This document shows, piece by piece, positions 54,437-64,000 of a DNA stretch of 64,000 nt. The stretch covers positions 376,465 through 440,464 of the forward strand of contig NZ_GL985606.1 of assembly GCF_000220835.1 (NCBI RefSeq), given 5' to 3'. The stretch comes from Actinomyces sp. oral taxon 448 str. F0400. Its GTDB lineage: Bacteria > Actinomycetota > Actinomycetes > Actinomycetales > Actinomycetaceae. The position numbers were made by a program, and so were the translations under genes. The first letter of the stretch is position 1, and the number at the start of each line of letters is the position of its first letter. Under the pieces are notes generated by a model. That model made no database searches and was not told the DNA's origin. It worked only from the letters and a program-made list of their open reading frames with translations.

Positions 54437-54454
54437 AAACCGGACGACCGGTAT
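54437..54454. promoter_or_regulatory. TetR operator at the DUF5360 promoter
   Basis: AAACCGGACGACCGGTAT is a near-palindrome that matches the perfect 18-bp palindrome at 55723-55740. It lies between a TTCACA (54429-54434) and a TATAGT (54452-54457) spaced by 17 bases, so bound repressor would cover the -10. Confidence 0.7.
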
Positions 54455-54574
54455 AGTTGTCGTCGAATGCGCCCCGGGAGGTCCTCGTCGGCTTCGGTCG
54501 CCGCACCAGGGAAGGCCCGCCGGGCCTTTGGGGAATGAGGTCCTGCGCGAGGATCATCGCACGAATCGGGAGGG

Positions 54575-54970
54575 ATGATGCGTCACGCCAGGGTCGTGCT
54601 CGTGGTCGTGGATGTCTGCTTGATGGCCTACTGGGCGGCGACCGCGATGCATCTCATTCCGCTCGACAAAGCTTTCAAGGACTACGAGGACGCCACCATC
54701 CAGGCCTGGAACTGGTCCTTCCTCCCCCTGGACTCTCTAGCCGCGACGCTCGGTTGCTGGGGGACGCACCTCGTCGGCAGGGGGCGGCCGTTCGGGAGGG
54801 AGATCCTGATAGTCGGGCTGACCCTCACTTTCTGCGCGGGACTCATGGCCGTGTCCTTCTGGGCGCTCTACGGGGACATTAACCTCGGGTGGTGGGCGCC
54901 GAATATCATGCTGATGATCGTTCCGTGCGTTGTGTGCGGGACACTCCTCCGCGAGGATCCTCACCGGTAG
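54575..54970 (+). CDS. DUF5360 (YvaD-like) membrane protein
   Basis: A 131-aa protein with four hydrophobic segments and the conserved WNWSFLPLDSLAATLG. It resembles Bacillus YvaD (DUF5360), which is encoded with an SMR transporter (YvaE) and a TetR repressor (YvaF); both partner types follow here. GGGAGGG directly precedes two ATGs, so the start could be 54575 or 54578. The function is unknown; it probably assists the efflux system. Confidence 0.8.
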   Translation: MMRHARVVLVVVDVCLMAYWAATAMHLIPLDKAFKDYEDATIQAWNWSFLPLDSLAATLGCWGTHLVGRGRPFGREILIVGLTLTFCAGLMAVSFWALYGDINLGWWAPNIMLMIVPCVVCGTLLREDPHR

Positions 54971-55052
54971 TCGACCGGACATGGATCCGGTCTGCTCCGG
55001 TCTGCTCCGACGCCGCTCGACCCGACCGGCCCCGCCGGACCAGTCGGTCCGT

Positions 55053-55598
55053 TCAGCCCTTCCGGTAGGGCCTGACCATCTCCTTGAGGAGCTCGATGGT
55101 CTTGGCACGGGAGTTCTGGCTGGGGGCGGCGAGTTGCAACGTGTCGGCCAACCAGAGCCCGTCCACGGCGTAGCGCACAGTGGAGACGACGTGAGGCGGA
55201 ATTCCGTCGGAGTGCAGGCGCTCGTTCCAGCCGTCGTACTTCCGGCGCAGGAGCCCCAGCGCCTCCGAGTTGACGATGACGGCGGCGAGCATCGCTATCA
55301 CCCCTCGGGACGCCGGGCCGTCGGACCTGCTCGCCGACTGGATGTAGGCCTCGACGGCCGAGCCCGGAGAGCCGTCCGCCGCCTCGAGGAGACGATCGAA
55401 CTCCTGGGTGTACCTCTCGATCAGCCCCTCGACGAGTTCCTGCTTCGACGCGAAGTGGTAGAAGAGGCCGCCCTTACTGATACGCGCCTCCTCGGCCACG
55501 GACGCGATCGTCAGGCGATCCCCTCCATCGCGGACCAGGACTCTCTGCGCCGCGTCGAGGATCCTGTCACGAGTGAGGGTCTGCTGAGATTCCGGCAC
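55053..55598 (-). CDS. TetR-family repressor of the SMR efflux module
   Basis: A 181-aa regulator; the helix-turn-helix TIASVAEEARISKGGLFYHF is near residue 30 and the C-terminal domain is of the TetR_C type. It is divergent from the SMR gene and convergent with the DUF5360 gene. Identical-looking palindromes before both target genes are its probable operators, matching the yvaF logic in Bacillus. Confidence 0.9.
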   Translation of the reverse strand: MPESQQTLTRDRILDAAQRVLVRDGGDRLTIASVAEEARISKGGLFYHFASKQELVEGLIERYTQEFDRLLEAADGSPGSAVEAYIQSASRSDGPASRGVIAMLAAVIVNSEALGLLRRKYDGWNERLHSDGIPPHVVSTVRYAVDGLWLADTLQLAAPSQNSRAKTIELLKEMVRPYRKG

Positions 55599-55722
55599 CG
55601 AATCGCCCTCCTCGTGCTTCCCCTTGCGACGTGCTTTCCAATCTCAGCCTACAGGTACTGCGGGGCCGGGCAAGGGCCTGCGCGACGAACGCGGAGCGTT
55701 CGACGGGATGGACGACATTGTG

Positions 55723-55740
55723 ATACCGGACGTCCGGTAT
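55723..55740. promoter_or_regulatory. Perfect 18-bp TetR operator at the SMR promoter
   Basis: ATACCGGACGTCCGGTAT is fully palindromic and overlaps the -10 TATAGT (55738-55743). The SMR start codon lies 8 bases after that -10, so the transcript is probably leaderless. Confidence 0.8.
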
Positions 55741-55750
55741 AGTCATCTGC

Positions 55751-56086
55751 ATGCACATCTGGTTCTTGCTGACCGCCATCGGCGCCGAGGTGCTGGCGAC
55801 GAGCTCACTGCGCGCTGCGACGGCCGCCGCGGCGGCGTGGATCTGGTGGGTGATCGCCGTCTGCGGGTACGGGGCGTCGTTCGCCCTCTTCTTCGCCGCG
55901 TTGCGTCACGGTGCGCCGCTGGCGGAGTCATACGCCGTGTGGGCGGGTCTGGGGGTGGCCGCCACGGCGGTCGTCGGCTGGTTGGTGTTCTCGGAGAGAA
56001 TGTCGTTCGCCGTGATCACCGGCATAGGTCTGGTCGTCTCGGGCGTTCTTCTCATCGAGCTGTGCGGGCGCGGAGGCCATTCCTGA
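55751..56086 (+). CDS. Small multidrug resistance (SMR) transporter
   Basis: A 111-aa protein with four transmembrane segments. Glu13 in TAIGAEVLATSSLRA is the essential membrane-embedded Glu of EmrE-like pumps, and the WAGLGVAATAVVGW region in TM3 is typical. It exchanges cationic compounds for protons. It is controlled by the divergent TetR gene through the palindrome overlapping its -10. Confidence 0.93.
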   Translation: MHIWFLLTAIGAEVLATSSLRAATAAAAAWIWWVIAVCGYGASFALFFAALRHGAPLAESYAVWAGLGVAATAVVGWLVFSERMSFAVITGIGLVVSGVLLIELCGRGGHS

Positions 56087-56187
56087 TCCGATGTGATCCG
56101 ATGGCGTCGCGGCTCCCGCCGGTTGCGACGGCCGCGGGCACGCGCGACCACAGGACGTAGGACCGGACGGAGGGGCAGGATGAGGGC

Positions 56188-57021
56188 ATGAGTCATCCTC
56201 TCGCCCGCATCACCGCCGGGCCCGTCGACGCCCCCACCCTGGTGCTCCTCCACGGGATCACGGCGTCGGCGCTCTCCCAGACAGACGCCATCGACCACTG
56301 GACCGCCCTGGGCTACCGGGTGGTCGCCGTCGACGCCCGCGGCCACGGTCTGTCACCGCGCTGGGCGCCGCAGGAGCTGGAGCGCGCCGGTGAGGTCCTC
56401 GTCGACGACGCCGTCGCGGTCCTGGAGGATCTCCTCGTCCAGGACCGCGGTCGGCGCGCCCTGGGGCTGCCCGCAACCGACCCGCCCGTCGTCATCGGCC
56501 ACTCCATGGGTGCGGCCACCGCCATGGTGGTCGCGGCGCGCCGCCCCGAGCTGCTCACCGGCGTCGTACTGGCGGACCCGGCCCGTTACGGCTCCCGCAG
56601 CCCGGCCGAGCTGCTGGCCCGCGGGGCCGCGCGCGAACGGGCCCGCGCCGCTGAGCTCGCCGATCCGCCCGCAGCGGTGAGGCGGGCGCTGGCCGACGCC
56701 GAGATTCCCGACTCCGAGGCGGTCGTAGGGGTGTGGGCCGGCCAGCGCATGGACCCCGCGCTGCTGCGCACCGGCGTCGTCGCCCCGGAGGCCGAGTGGG
56801 CGGAGACGATGGCGGCACTGGCCGTCCCCGCGCTCCTGGTCACCGGCGACCGGCCCGGCGCGGCGCGCGTGGGGCCCGAGGGACTGGAGGTCGTGAAGCG
56901 AATCGCGAACCCGCACGTGACGACGGCGCTCGTGCCGGGGGCCGCCCACGACGTGCGGCGCAGTCGACCCGACGGGTTCTACGCCGTCGTCGATCCCTGG
57001 CTGGCCGACCACCTGCGGTGA
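56188..57021 (+). CDS. Alpha/beta-fold hydrolase
   Basis: A 277-aa cytosolic hydrolase. LVLLHGITAS forms the oxyanion region, VVIGHSMGAATA holds the nucleophile Ser, and PGAAHDVRRSRPD near the C-terminus supplies the His. The protein is probably an esterase, haloalkane-type or C-C hydrolase; no substrate can be assigned. It may be transcribed from the SMR side or independently. Confidence 0.85.
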   Translation: MSHPLARITAGPVDAPTLVLLHGITASALSQTDAIDHWTALGYRVVAVDARGHGLSPRWAPQELERAGEVLVDDAVAVLEDLLVQDRGRRALGLPATDPPVVIGHSMGAATAMVVAARRPELLTGVVLADPARYGSRSPAELLARGAARERARAAELADPPAAVRRALADAEIPDSEAVVGVWAGQRMDPALLRTGVVAPEAEWAETMAALAVPALLVTGDRPGAARVGPEGLEVVKRIANPHVTTALVPGAAHDVRRSRPDGFYAVVDPWLADHLR

Positions 57022-57331
57022 ACGACCAATCCCGAGCGTGAGTCGGACGGGAGCGGTCGGGTGGGCGGCGGCCCCGTAACGGGACTCGAGCCGGACGCGT
57101 AAGATCGACCCGGCTCGGCAAAGGCGCCGAGCTTCCTTGAGAGCCCGCGGGGCTGGTCGCCGGATCACCGGCGCCCATCAGATCCTCGCCCGCCTTCTCC
57201 ATCGGCCGGTTCGCCTCTCTGATCGTTCCCACACCTCGCGCACAGGACGGCTCGCCCCGTCCGCCGACGGAACGCGCCGTGCAGGGGGCGGGCGCGGCGG
57301 GGCGACCGCCTCCCCGTGGGAGGATGCGTCC
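57022..57331. other. 310-bp spacer with a possible terminator
   Basis: No gene recognised. GCTCGGC (57113-57119) pairs with GCCGAGC (57126-57132) and is followed by TTCCTT, a plausible terminator for the hydrolase gene. TAAGAT at 57100-57105 could be a -10 element, without a clear -35. Confidence 0.45.
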
Positions 57332-58507
57332 ATGAGTGACACCTGTGCACCCGCCCGAGGATACGAGTCCGCAACCACTGGTCGACTTCAGGGCGAGTCC
57401 ATCGCGATCACCATCGCCACCCTCGTCATCAGTGGCGTCGGTGTCTACTGCGCGCGCGACCTGATCGGGCCCGCCTTCTTCGCCCTCACACTGGTCATCA
57501 CCGTCCGCCCCCTGGTGAGCCTGGCCAGCCGTCACCACGTGCCCCGACCGGTGTCCGCCATCGGCGCGATCCTCCTCATCTACGCCTTCGTGCTGGCGAT
57601 GTTCGCGGCTCTGGGCGTGGCCGTCATCCAGCTCATCGACACCCTGCCCGATTACACGGCCAAGTTCCAGACGATCTGGCATAACTCGCAGACCCTCCTG
57701 GAGCGCTTCGGCGTGGACTGGTCCTCACTGTTCGACCAGATCTCGAAGGCGGTGGACACGAGCCGCATCGTCATGGTGGCTCAGGGGCTCCTCTCCCAGA
57801 TCAGCAGCCTCGGCTCCATCCTCAGCGTCATGGCGCTGACGGTCATCTTCCTCATGTTCGACATGTCCCGCATTGAGGCGCGCGCCCGGGCGCTGACGAT
57901 CCTCAAGCCCGGCATCGCCGCCGCGCTCGCGGACTTCGCCGGAGCGGTGCGCTCCTACTGGCTGGTCTCGACGATCTTCGGCCTGATCGTGGCGGTGCTC
58001 GACGCCGTCGCTCTGGGCCTGCTCGGGGTGCCCATGGCGGTGACATGGGGCGTGCTGTCGTTCATCACGAACTACATCCCCAATATCGGCTTCTTCATCG
58101 GCGTCATTCCGCCGGCTCTGCTGGCCCTGGTGGACTCGGGGCCGTGGACGGCCCTGTGGGTGATCGTCATCTACTCCGTTCTCAACTTCGTCATCCAGTC
58201 CCTCATTCAGCCTAAGTTCACCGGTGACGCCGTGGGTCTGAACACGACGACGACCTTCCTGTCCCTGCTCCTGTGGAGCCAGGTCATCGGTGCGCTCGGG
58301 GCGATCTTGGCGGTGCCGCTGACGCTGTTCGTCAAATGCATGCTCATCGACTCCGACGACCGCTCGCGCTGGGTGAGCATCTTCCTGTCGGCCGGTGACA
58401 ATCCGGTGCTGCGGCCCGACGAGCTCGACCCTGATGTCGTCGAGGAGCTCGATCTGGATGGCGCCGACGTGCGGGAGTCGGTCGTCCGGCGCGTGAACGA
58501 CGAGTGA
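57332..58507 (+). CDS. AI-2E family membrane protein
   Basis: A 391-aa polytopic protein starting at ATG 57332, with GGGAGG upstream. The family core is SYWLVSTIFGLIVAVLDAV, then LGVPMAVTWGVLSFITNYIP and IQSLIQPKFTGDAVGLN. AI-2E proteins were named for autoinducer-2 export but many are Na+/H+ antiporters or of unknown role. luxS lies 3 kb away, which makes AI-2 export worth testing but does not prove it. The C-terminus is acidic. Confidence 0.9.
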   Translation: MSDTCAPARGYESATTGRLQGESIAITIATLVISGVGVYCARDLIGPAFFALTLVITVRPLVSLASRHHVPRPVSAIGAILLIYAFVLAMFAALGVAVIQLIDTLPDYTAKFQTIWHNSQTLLERFGVDWSSLFDQISKAVDTSRIVMVAQGLLSQISSLGSILSVMALTVIFLMFDMSRIEARARALTILKPGIAAALADFAGAVRSYWLVSTIFGLIVAVLDAVALGLLGVPMAVTWGVLSFITNYIPNIGFFIGVIPPALLALVDSGPWTALWVIVIYSVLNFVIQSLIQPKFTGDAVGLNTTTTFLSLLLWSQVIGALGAILAVPLTLFVKCMLIDSDDRSRWVSIFLSAGDNPVLRPDELDPDVVEELDLDGADVRESVVRRVNDE

Positions 58508-58524
58508 ATATCACGACATATGTA

Positions 58525-58553
58525 ATGACAAAGTGACAGGAAGGCCCTATGCT
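58525..58553 (+). promoter_or_regulatory. Promoter of the semialdehyde dehydrogenase gene
   Basis: ATGACA (58525-58530) and TATGCT (58548-58553) are separated by exactly 17 bases. The spacing and AT-rich context make this the best sigma-70-type promoter in the gap; the gene starts 70 bases downstream. Confidence 0.6.
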
Positions 58554-58623
58554 GGTCCTCGTCGCGGATGTCCGGTCGCGCGACTGTCGACGAAGACGCC
58601 CGGAGGGTGCGAGGAGAGTGCGA

Positions 58624-60117
<1,494 letters not shown>

Positions 60118-60133
60118 GCGATTCGCGCCGTCA

Positions 60134-60178
60134 TCGCCTTCGTCACGCCGCCCCGATCGGGCGGCGTGACGAAGGCGA
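60134..60178. terminator. 20-bp perfect hairpin after mmsA
   Basis: TCGCCTTCGTCACGCCGCCC (60134-60153) and its exact complement (60159-60178) flank a 5-base loop. This very stable stem lies between convergent genes and probably terminates both. Confidence 0.85.
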
Positions 60179-60264
60179 GGCGGGTCGGGCGGTCCGCCTC
60201 GGGCCGCTCGGCTTCGGCCGGGCGACCGAGCCGGGCAGTCTGTCGGTCGGTCCGCCCCCGGGGC

Positions 60265-61236
60265 TCAGTCGCCCAGCATGCCGATCCGCTGCAGGTAGGC
60301 GGTCGTGCCTCCCATGGCCCGGTCCCACGCCTGCCCCGAGAAACCGTGACCCGCGCCGTCGATGGTGACGAGCTCGGCATCGGGGAAGGTGCGCACGGCC
60401 CGCTCGGAGTAACTGATGGGCGCGGTGGGGTCGGCGGTGCCGTGGACGATGAGGACCGGTGAGGGATAGCGGCCCATATCGGCGTACACGTCGTAGTCCC
60501 ACATGTCCTCGGCGTAGATGCGGCCCAGGCTGTATCCCCCGAGGGTGACGGACTGGGGAACCTCGTCCAGGGAGGTGAAGACGTGGTGGAGGTCCTCGGT
60601 GATGGAGAAGGCCGGGTACCACAGCGCCAGTCCCGCTATCTCCTCCGGGTGGCGGGCGGCGGTGATGGTGCTGACCGTTCCGCCCTGGCTGACGCCCTGC
60701 AGAACGATTCGCCGAGGGTCAACGGCCTCCCAGCCGTCGGCGGCGGAGCGGGCGGCGGCCACGACGGCCTCGAGGTCGGCGACTTCGGTCATGACGGACA
60801 TGCGCGTGGTGTCTCCGGCTTCAGGGCCGCCATTGCGGAAGGCGAAGCAGTAGGAGGCCAGTCCCAGTCCGGCGAGGGTCTGGGCCACCGAGTCGAGATC
60901 GTGGATGGAACCGACGAGCCCGTGGGAGCAGATGATCAGTGGGACAGGGTCGGCGATGGCGGGCACGTAGAGGCGGCCCGCCATGGCTTCCCCCTGGCTG
61001 ATGACGGCCAGGTCGCGTCCCTCGTAGTCGTAGGACGGCAGGTCCGCCGGATCGACGACGTCGGGTGCGTTCGAGGCCGGAGGCGTCGGGCTCGCCACGC
61101 CGGTTGCGGAGTCGGCGGCGGTGGGCGCGCGGCCGGAGGATCCGTGCCCGCAGGCGGCGGCGCTCAAAATCGCGCCTGCTCCAGCTGTTCCCAGGACTGC
61201 GATGACGGCCCTGCGGCTGATCGTGGATGCGGACAC
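60265..61236 (-). CDS. Tat-exported alpha/beta hydrolase lipoprotein
   Basis: A 323-aa protein from GTG 61236 (GAGAGGAAC upstream). A twin-arginine motif ISRRAVIAVLG is followed by a lipobox-like SAAAC at about residue 28, so it is probably exported folded and lipid-anchored. The hydrolase domain has LIICSHGLVGS, the nucleophile in GVSQGG, and GAGHGF with the catalytic His. It is a dienelactone-hydrolase or peptidase-like esterase; the substrate is unknown. Confidence 0.85.
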   Translation of the reverse strand: MSASTISRRAVIAVLGTAGAGAILSAAACGHGSSGRAPTAADSATGVASPTPPASNAPDVVDPADLPSYDYEGRDLAVISQGEAMAGRLYVPAIADPVPLIICSHGLVGSIHDLDSVAQTLAGLGLASYCFAFRNGGPEAGDTTRMSVMTEVADLEAVVAAARSAADGWEAVDPRRIVLQGVSQGGTVSTITAARHPEEIAGLALWYPAFSITEDLHHVFTSLDEVPQSVTLGGYSLGRIYAEDMWDYDVYADMGRYPSPVLIVHGTADPTAPISYSERAVRTFPDAELVTIDGAGHGFSGQAWDRAMGGTTAYLQRIGMLGD

Positions 61237-61373
61237 ACTCGTTCCTCTCCCGGCCCCGAACCGGAGCCGTGCTCCGCGCACACTACAGCCTCGGCGGATA
61301 AGTGAGCATATTCGTCGGGGGGCGACGCGGCGGCTGCTCGTCGGATCTCAGGGGGGCGGCGGATCCGGGCGGG

Positions 61374-62318
61374 TCAGTCCTGTCGAGCGAGATCGGCGGC
61401 GCCGATGAGGCCGGCCTCCTGCCCGGCGCTGGAGATGATTACGGGGATGGCGGGGCGGTGGATGCGGGCGGTCAGGTGCTGGGTGAAGCTCTTGCGCACG
61501 GGCGTCAGAAGGATGTCACCGGCCTCAGTCAGGCCGCCGGCGAGCACGATGACCTCGGGATCGAGAACGGCGCACAGGTCGGCCAGGCCGATGCCCAGGG
61601 CGTCGCCCAGGCGGGCGTAGCACTCCAGGGCGGCGGGATCGTCCTCGCGGGCGGCGGCGGTGACGGCCTTGCCGGAGATCCTGTTGGCATCCCCGCCGGA
61701 GAGTTCGATGATGCGGGCGGCGTAGTCGGGGCGGAATGTGGCCAGCTCCCAGCCGTTGACACCCAAGGCGGTGCCCGAGCCGTAGCGCTCCAGGCACCCT
61801 CGCAGGCCGCAACCGCAGGGGCGCCCGTCGGGGACGATGGTGATGTGGCCGACTTCGGCGGCGAAGCCGGCGGCGCCGCGCACGAGGCGGCCGTCGATGA
61901 TGACGGCACCGCCCACGCCGGTGCCCAGGGTGATGACGAGGACGTTGGCCTTGCCCGCCGCGGCGCCGAACCGGGCCTCGGCCCAGCCGGCGGCGTTGGC
62001 GTCGTTCTCGACGACGACACGCTTGCCGGTGCGCTCGGCGACTTCGTCGGCGATGCGCGCCCCGGTCCAGTCGAGGTTGGTGCCGTGGACCATGGTGTTG
62101 CGATCCGAGGAGGTGAAGCCGGCGGCGCCGACGCCGATGGTGGGGGCGTCGTAGTGGACGGCGAGTTCGTTGACCACGTCGGCGATGGTGGTGAAGATGG
62201 CGTTGCGGGCGGTGGCCGGTGACCGCCTGTGCAGTGTGGCGAGAACCGCGCCGTCCTCATCGACCACCCCCGCTGCGATCTTCGTGCCGCCGACGTCTAC
62301 GCCAATACTCAGTGCCAT
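61374..62318 (-). CDS. glkA: ROK-family glucokinase
   Basis: A 314-aa sugar kinase. The phosphate-binding loop is GVDVGGTKIAAGVVD at the N-terminus. LITLGTGVGGAVIIDG is the second ATP motif and CGCGLRGCLERYGSG is the ROK zinc motif. ATG 62318 follows GAGGAGC. It phosphorylates glucose in the cytosol; ROK repressor function is excluded by the missing N-terminal helix-turn-helix. A 20-bp tandem repeat lies in its upstream region. Confidence 0.92.
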   Translation of the reverse strand: MALSIGVDVGGTKIAAGVVDEDGAVLATLHRRSPATARNAIFTTIADVVNELAVHYDAPTIGVGAAGFTSSDRNTMVHGTNLDWTGARIADEVAERTGKRVVVENDANAAGWAEARFGAAAGKANVLVITLGTGVGGAVIIDGRLVRGAAGFAAEVGHITIVPDGRPCGCGLRGCLERYGSGTALGVNGWELATFRPDYAARIIELSGGDANRISGKAVTAAAREDDPAALECYARLGDALGIGLADLCAVLDPEVIVLAGGLTEAGDILLTPVRKSFTQHLTARIHRPAIPVIISSAGQEAGLIGAADLARQD

Positions 62319-62369
62319 CGTTGCTCCTCGGGGTGGTGCCGGCGCCCGCCGGCGGGGTGTGAGACCGTT

Positions 62370-62409
62370 GAAGTATCTCAGGTTCCGGTGAAGTATCTCA
62401 GGTTCCGGC
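62370..62409. repeat. Two tandem 20-bp repeats upstream of the glucokinase gene
   Basis: GAAGTATCTCAGGTTCCGGT is repeated once directly (starts 62370 and 62390; the last base differs). The repeats lie 52 bases before the start codon. Each copy carries GATACT on the gene's strand, so they may provide a duplicated operator or -10. The rest of 62319-62663 shows no gene. Confidence 0.75.
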
Positions 62410-62663
62410 GCATCCGCTGCCAGCCCATCCGCTCTTGACGGCGGCGACCCGCAGGCCCGCGACACCGGGACCGCACGGCCGAGACCGCGCTCACACGGCC
62501 TTCGAACTCGCACCTGCCTTGACCTGAATGGGATCGAGCGCGTCTGAACTGTTGTTGTTGAAACCGGCCGGTGGAAACAATCCCCTCACTCGACGGGAGA
62601 ATTACGATAGCGGATCGCTAAGCTTCCTCGGTCCTGTTGGTGACCGGCATCAAGAACAGAACT

Positions 62664-63515
62664 TCAGGAGGCATTGGTCGCCTGCTCGGCGATCGTAGCC
62701 CGTACGTAGTCGACCGGACGATACCCTGCGATGACAGCGTCATTGATAATGAGGAAAGGCGTCCCCTGGATGCCGAGAGAATGAGCATGATTCGTCGCCT
62801 CGGAAACCGCAGAAGCAGTGGCGGGGTCATTCATGTCCGCACGGAAGCGGTCGAGGTCGGGGACGCCCGCCTGCTGGGCGAAGTCCACAAGCGAGTCCTC
62901 GGTGTAATCAGGATGGGCCTGAGGATCGGCAGCGGCGTAGACGACGTCGTGGAACTCCCAGAACTTTCCCTGATTTCCAGCGGCGATCCCCGCCTGAGCG
63001 GCCAACGGAGACGTCTCAGTGATCTGCGCCAGATCACGCCACTCAATGCGCAACGTACCATCAGCCACCAGATCTTCCAGCTGGGGCTCGACCTCCTGGG
63101 CGAAGACCGTGCAGTACGGGCAGGCGAAATCGGAATACAACACCATGACCACCGGCGCATCCACCGACCCCTGGGCGCGAGGATCGTCCGGGTCACGAGT
63201 GATCTCATTGTGCGCGATCTCCAAAGACTGAGAATCCGTCAACGTCGGCGCAGACGTCCTCTCCGGCGTCGGCTCCGCCGTCGGAGAAGTGCCGGGCTCC
63301 GCTGCTGACGGCGGCGGCGCGGCCGACGATGTCGGAGGAGACGACGACGCCTCCATCGCCGACGGGCCCGACTTGCCGCGGGTCAGCAGAAGGGCGACGA
63401 TAACGGCCACGAGAAGCGCCACGACAATAAGCAGGACGACGACGGTGCGGTTCCCCGACCGCTGCGGAGGAAACCCGGACGCGGCCGGCGGAGTGGGAGT
63501 CGGAGGGGTCGACAT
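62664..63515 (-). CDS. Membrane-anchored DsbA/thioredoxin-like protein
   Basis: A 283-aa protein. One transmembrane segment (about 24-45) is followed by a Ser/Pro/Thr-rich linker to residue 95. The thioredoxin domain has the redox motif CPYC (Cys132, Cys135) in YSDFACPYCTVF and the cis-proline loop in GIQGTPFLI. It is a DsbA-like oxidoreductase for disulfide formation outside the membrane, fitting the actinobacterial oxidative-folding pathway. No VKOR partner is seen in the window. ATG 63515 lacks an obvious ribosome-binding site. Confidence 0.9.
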   Translation of the reverse strand: MSTPPTPTPPAASGFPPQRSGNRTVVVLLIVVALLVAVIVALLLTRGKSGPSAMEASSSPPTSSAAPPPSAAEPGTSPTAEPTPERTSAPTLTDSQSLEIAHNEITRDPDDPRAQGSVDAPVVMVLYSDFACPYCTVFAQEVEPQLEDLVADGTLRIEWRDLAQITETSPLAAQAGIAAGNQGKFWEFHDVVYAAADPQAHPDYTEDSLVDFAQQAGVPDLDRFRADMNDPATASAVSEATNHAHSLGIQGTPFLIINDAVIAGYRPVDYVRATIAEQATNAS

Positions 63516-63737
63516 AGAAGCCAGTCTGTCAGACGTCGAACGCGACGTCGCCCGGCCACCGGGAGTGTCGACGTGCGATCCGAGCACAATCCGGAACACC
63601 TTGGGCCGCCGTGACCGCAACATCGGTCCGTCGGCCGGCATCCTCGTGAGCATTCCGTCTCGGGGTTGCGGCCGTGAGCGTGCTGGATCAGCGGACGGAC
63701 CGCGGGTAGAAGGGGACGCTGGTCTGACCCCTGTGGT

Positions 63738-63992
63738 TCAGCGGTTTAGGTTGGTGTCGCGTTTTGTGGTGGGGCGGGTTCTGCGGTGGGGTGGGCGGGC
63801 GCGGCCGGGCTGTCGGCCGGTGGTGGGAGTGGGTCCTTGGCCCGGTGTGCTGGTGCCGCCGGCGGCCAGCAGGTTCTGTCCCCGGGACGAGGCCGCCGCA
63901 CGCCCCGCCCCCGGGCCGGCAGGGCCGGTTGTCGCCGGCCGGCCGGCGGGGCCGGCAGCTGCGGGCCCTTCTCGTGCGGGTGGTGGGGGCAC
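63738..63992 (-). other. Low-complexity reading frame at the window edge, possible 3' end of a gene
   Basis: On the minus strand an 84-codon stretch rich in Pro, Gly, Arg and Thr ends TKRDTNLNR-stop at 63738. It may be the C-terminal tail of a longer protein that begins outside the window. The composition alone could also arise by chance in GC-rich repeats such as GGCCGG runs at 63930-63960, so I give it little weight. Bases 63516-63737 contain no recognised gene. Confidence 0.25.
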
Positions 63993-64000
63993 GGGCCCTT

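Overview
This window looks like a stretch of chromosome from a high-GC actinobacterium. It opens with the canonical origin-side order dnaN-recF-dciA(DUF721)-gyrB-gyrA-DUF3566-tRNA-Ile-DLW39-tRNA-Ala. It continues with the actinobacterial cell-wall and division block: rhomboid, cyclophilin, crgA, class E sortase, then pknB/pknA/pbpA/rodA/pstP/fhaB/fhaA. Together with luxS and GTG starts, this suggests Actinomycetaceae (Actinomyces or Schaalia type). That placement is inferred from gene content only.

Layout. 0-9 kb: replication genes and tRNAs; GyrA carries Val at the main quinolone-resistance position. 9.0-9.5 kb: a non-coding spacer with a cluster of DnaA-box-like motifs. 9.5-14.3 kb: rhomboid protease, PpiA, an Ala-rich membrane-anchored protein, aldo/keto reductase, CrgA and a sortase with a small membrane partner. 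14.4-23.4 kb: a seven-gene minus-strand operon (fhaA-fhaB-pstP-rodA-pbpA-pknA-pknB) in which every junction is a 4-bp stop/start overlap. 23.6-30.2 kb: tRNA-Leu, VanZ-like protein, secreted esterase, radical SAM/SPASM protein, CstA with its YbdD partner, and a phosphoribosyltransferase.

30.3-36.4 kb is a scarred accessory region. A displaced toxin-immunity cassette sits inside a broken MTA/SAH nucleosidase gene. Next come an AAA ATPase + DUF4276 (TOPRIM-like) pair that resembles a two-gene phage-defence module, then an ABC-transporter stump, a thiamine-binding-protein stump, and HxlR- and MerR-controlled enzyme genes. 37-40 kb: an iron-boxed siderophore-interacting protein and a TetR-controlled, Tat-exported nitroreductase-like protein.

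40.2-46.2 kb is the most interesting locus. It encodes an 839-aa polymorphic toxin whose N-terminal half is a multi-pass PrsW-type membrane protease and whose C-terminus has a deaminase signature (HAE...CxxC). Five tandem mosaic copies of an Imm5-like immunity gene follow. The orphan cassette at 30.5-31.8 kb comes from a closely related locus: it keeps the upstream leader, the toxin tip and one immunity gene, while the PrsW part is cleanly deleted. Both loci abut MTA/SAH nucleosidase sequence in the same relative orientation.

46-64 kb: intact MTA/SAH nucleosidase, a TetR regulator, an MMPL transporter with a degenerate ABC-ATPase-like tail plus a YhgE/Pip-like partner, LuxS, a TetR/SMR/DUF5360 efflux module with shared palindromic operators (like Bacillus yvaDEF), hydrolases, an AI-2E family membrane protein, methylmalonate-semialdehyde dehydrogenase, a ROK glucokinase and a membrane-anchored DsbA-like thioredoxin.
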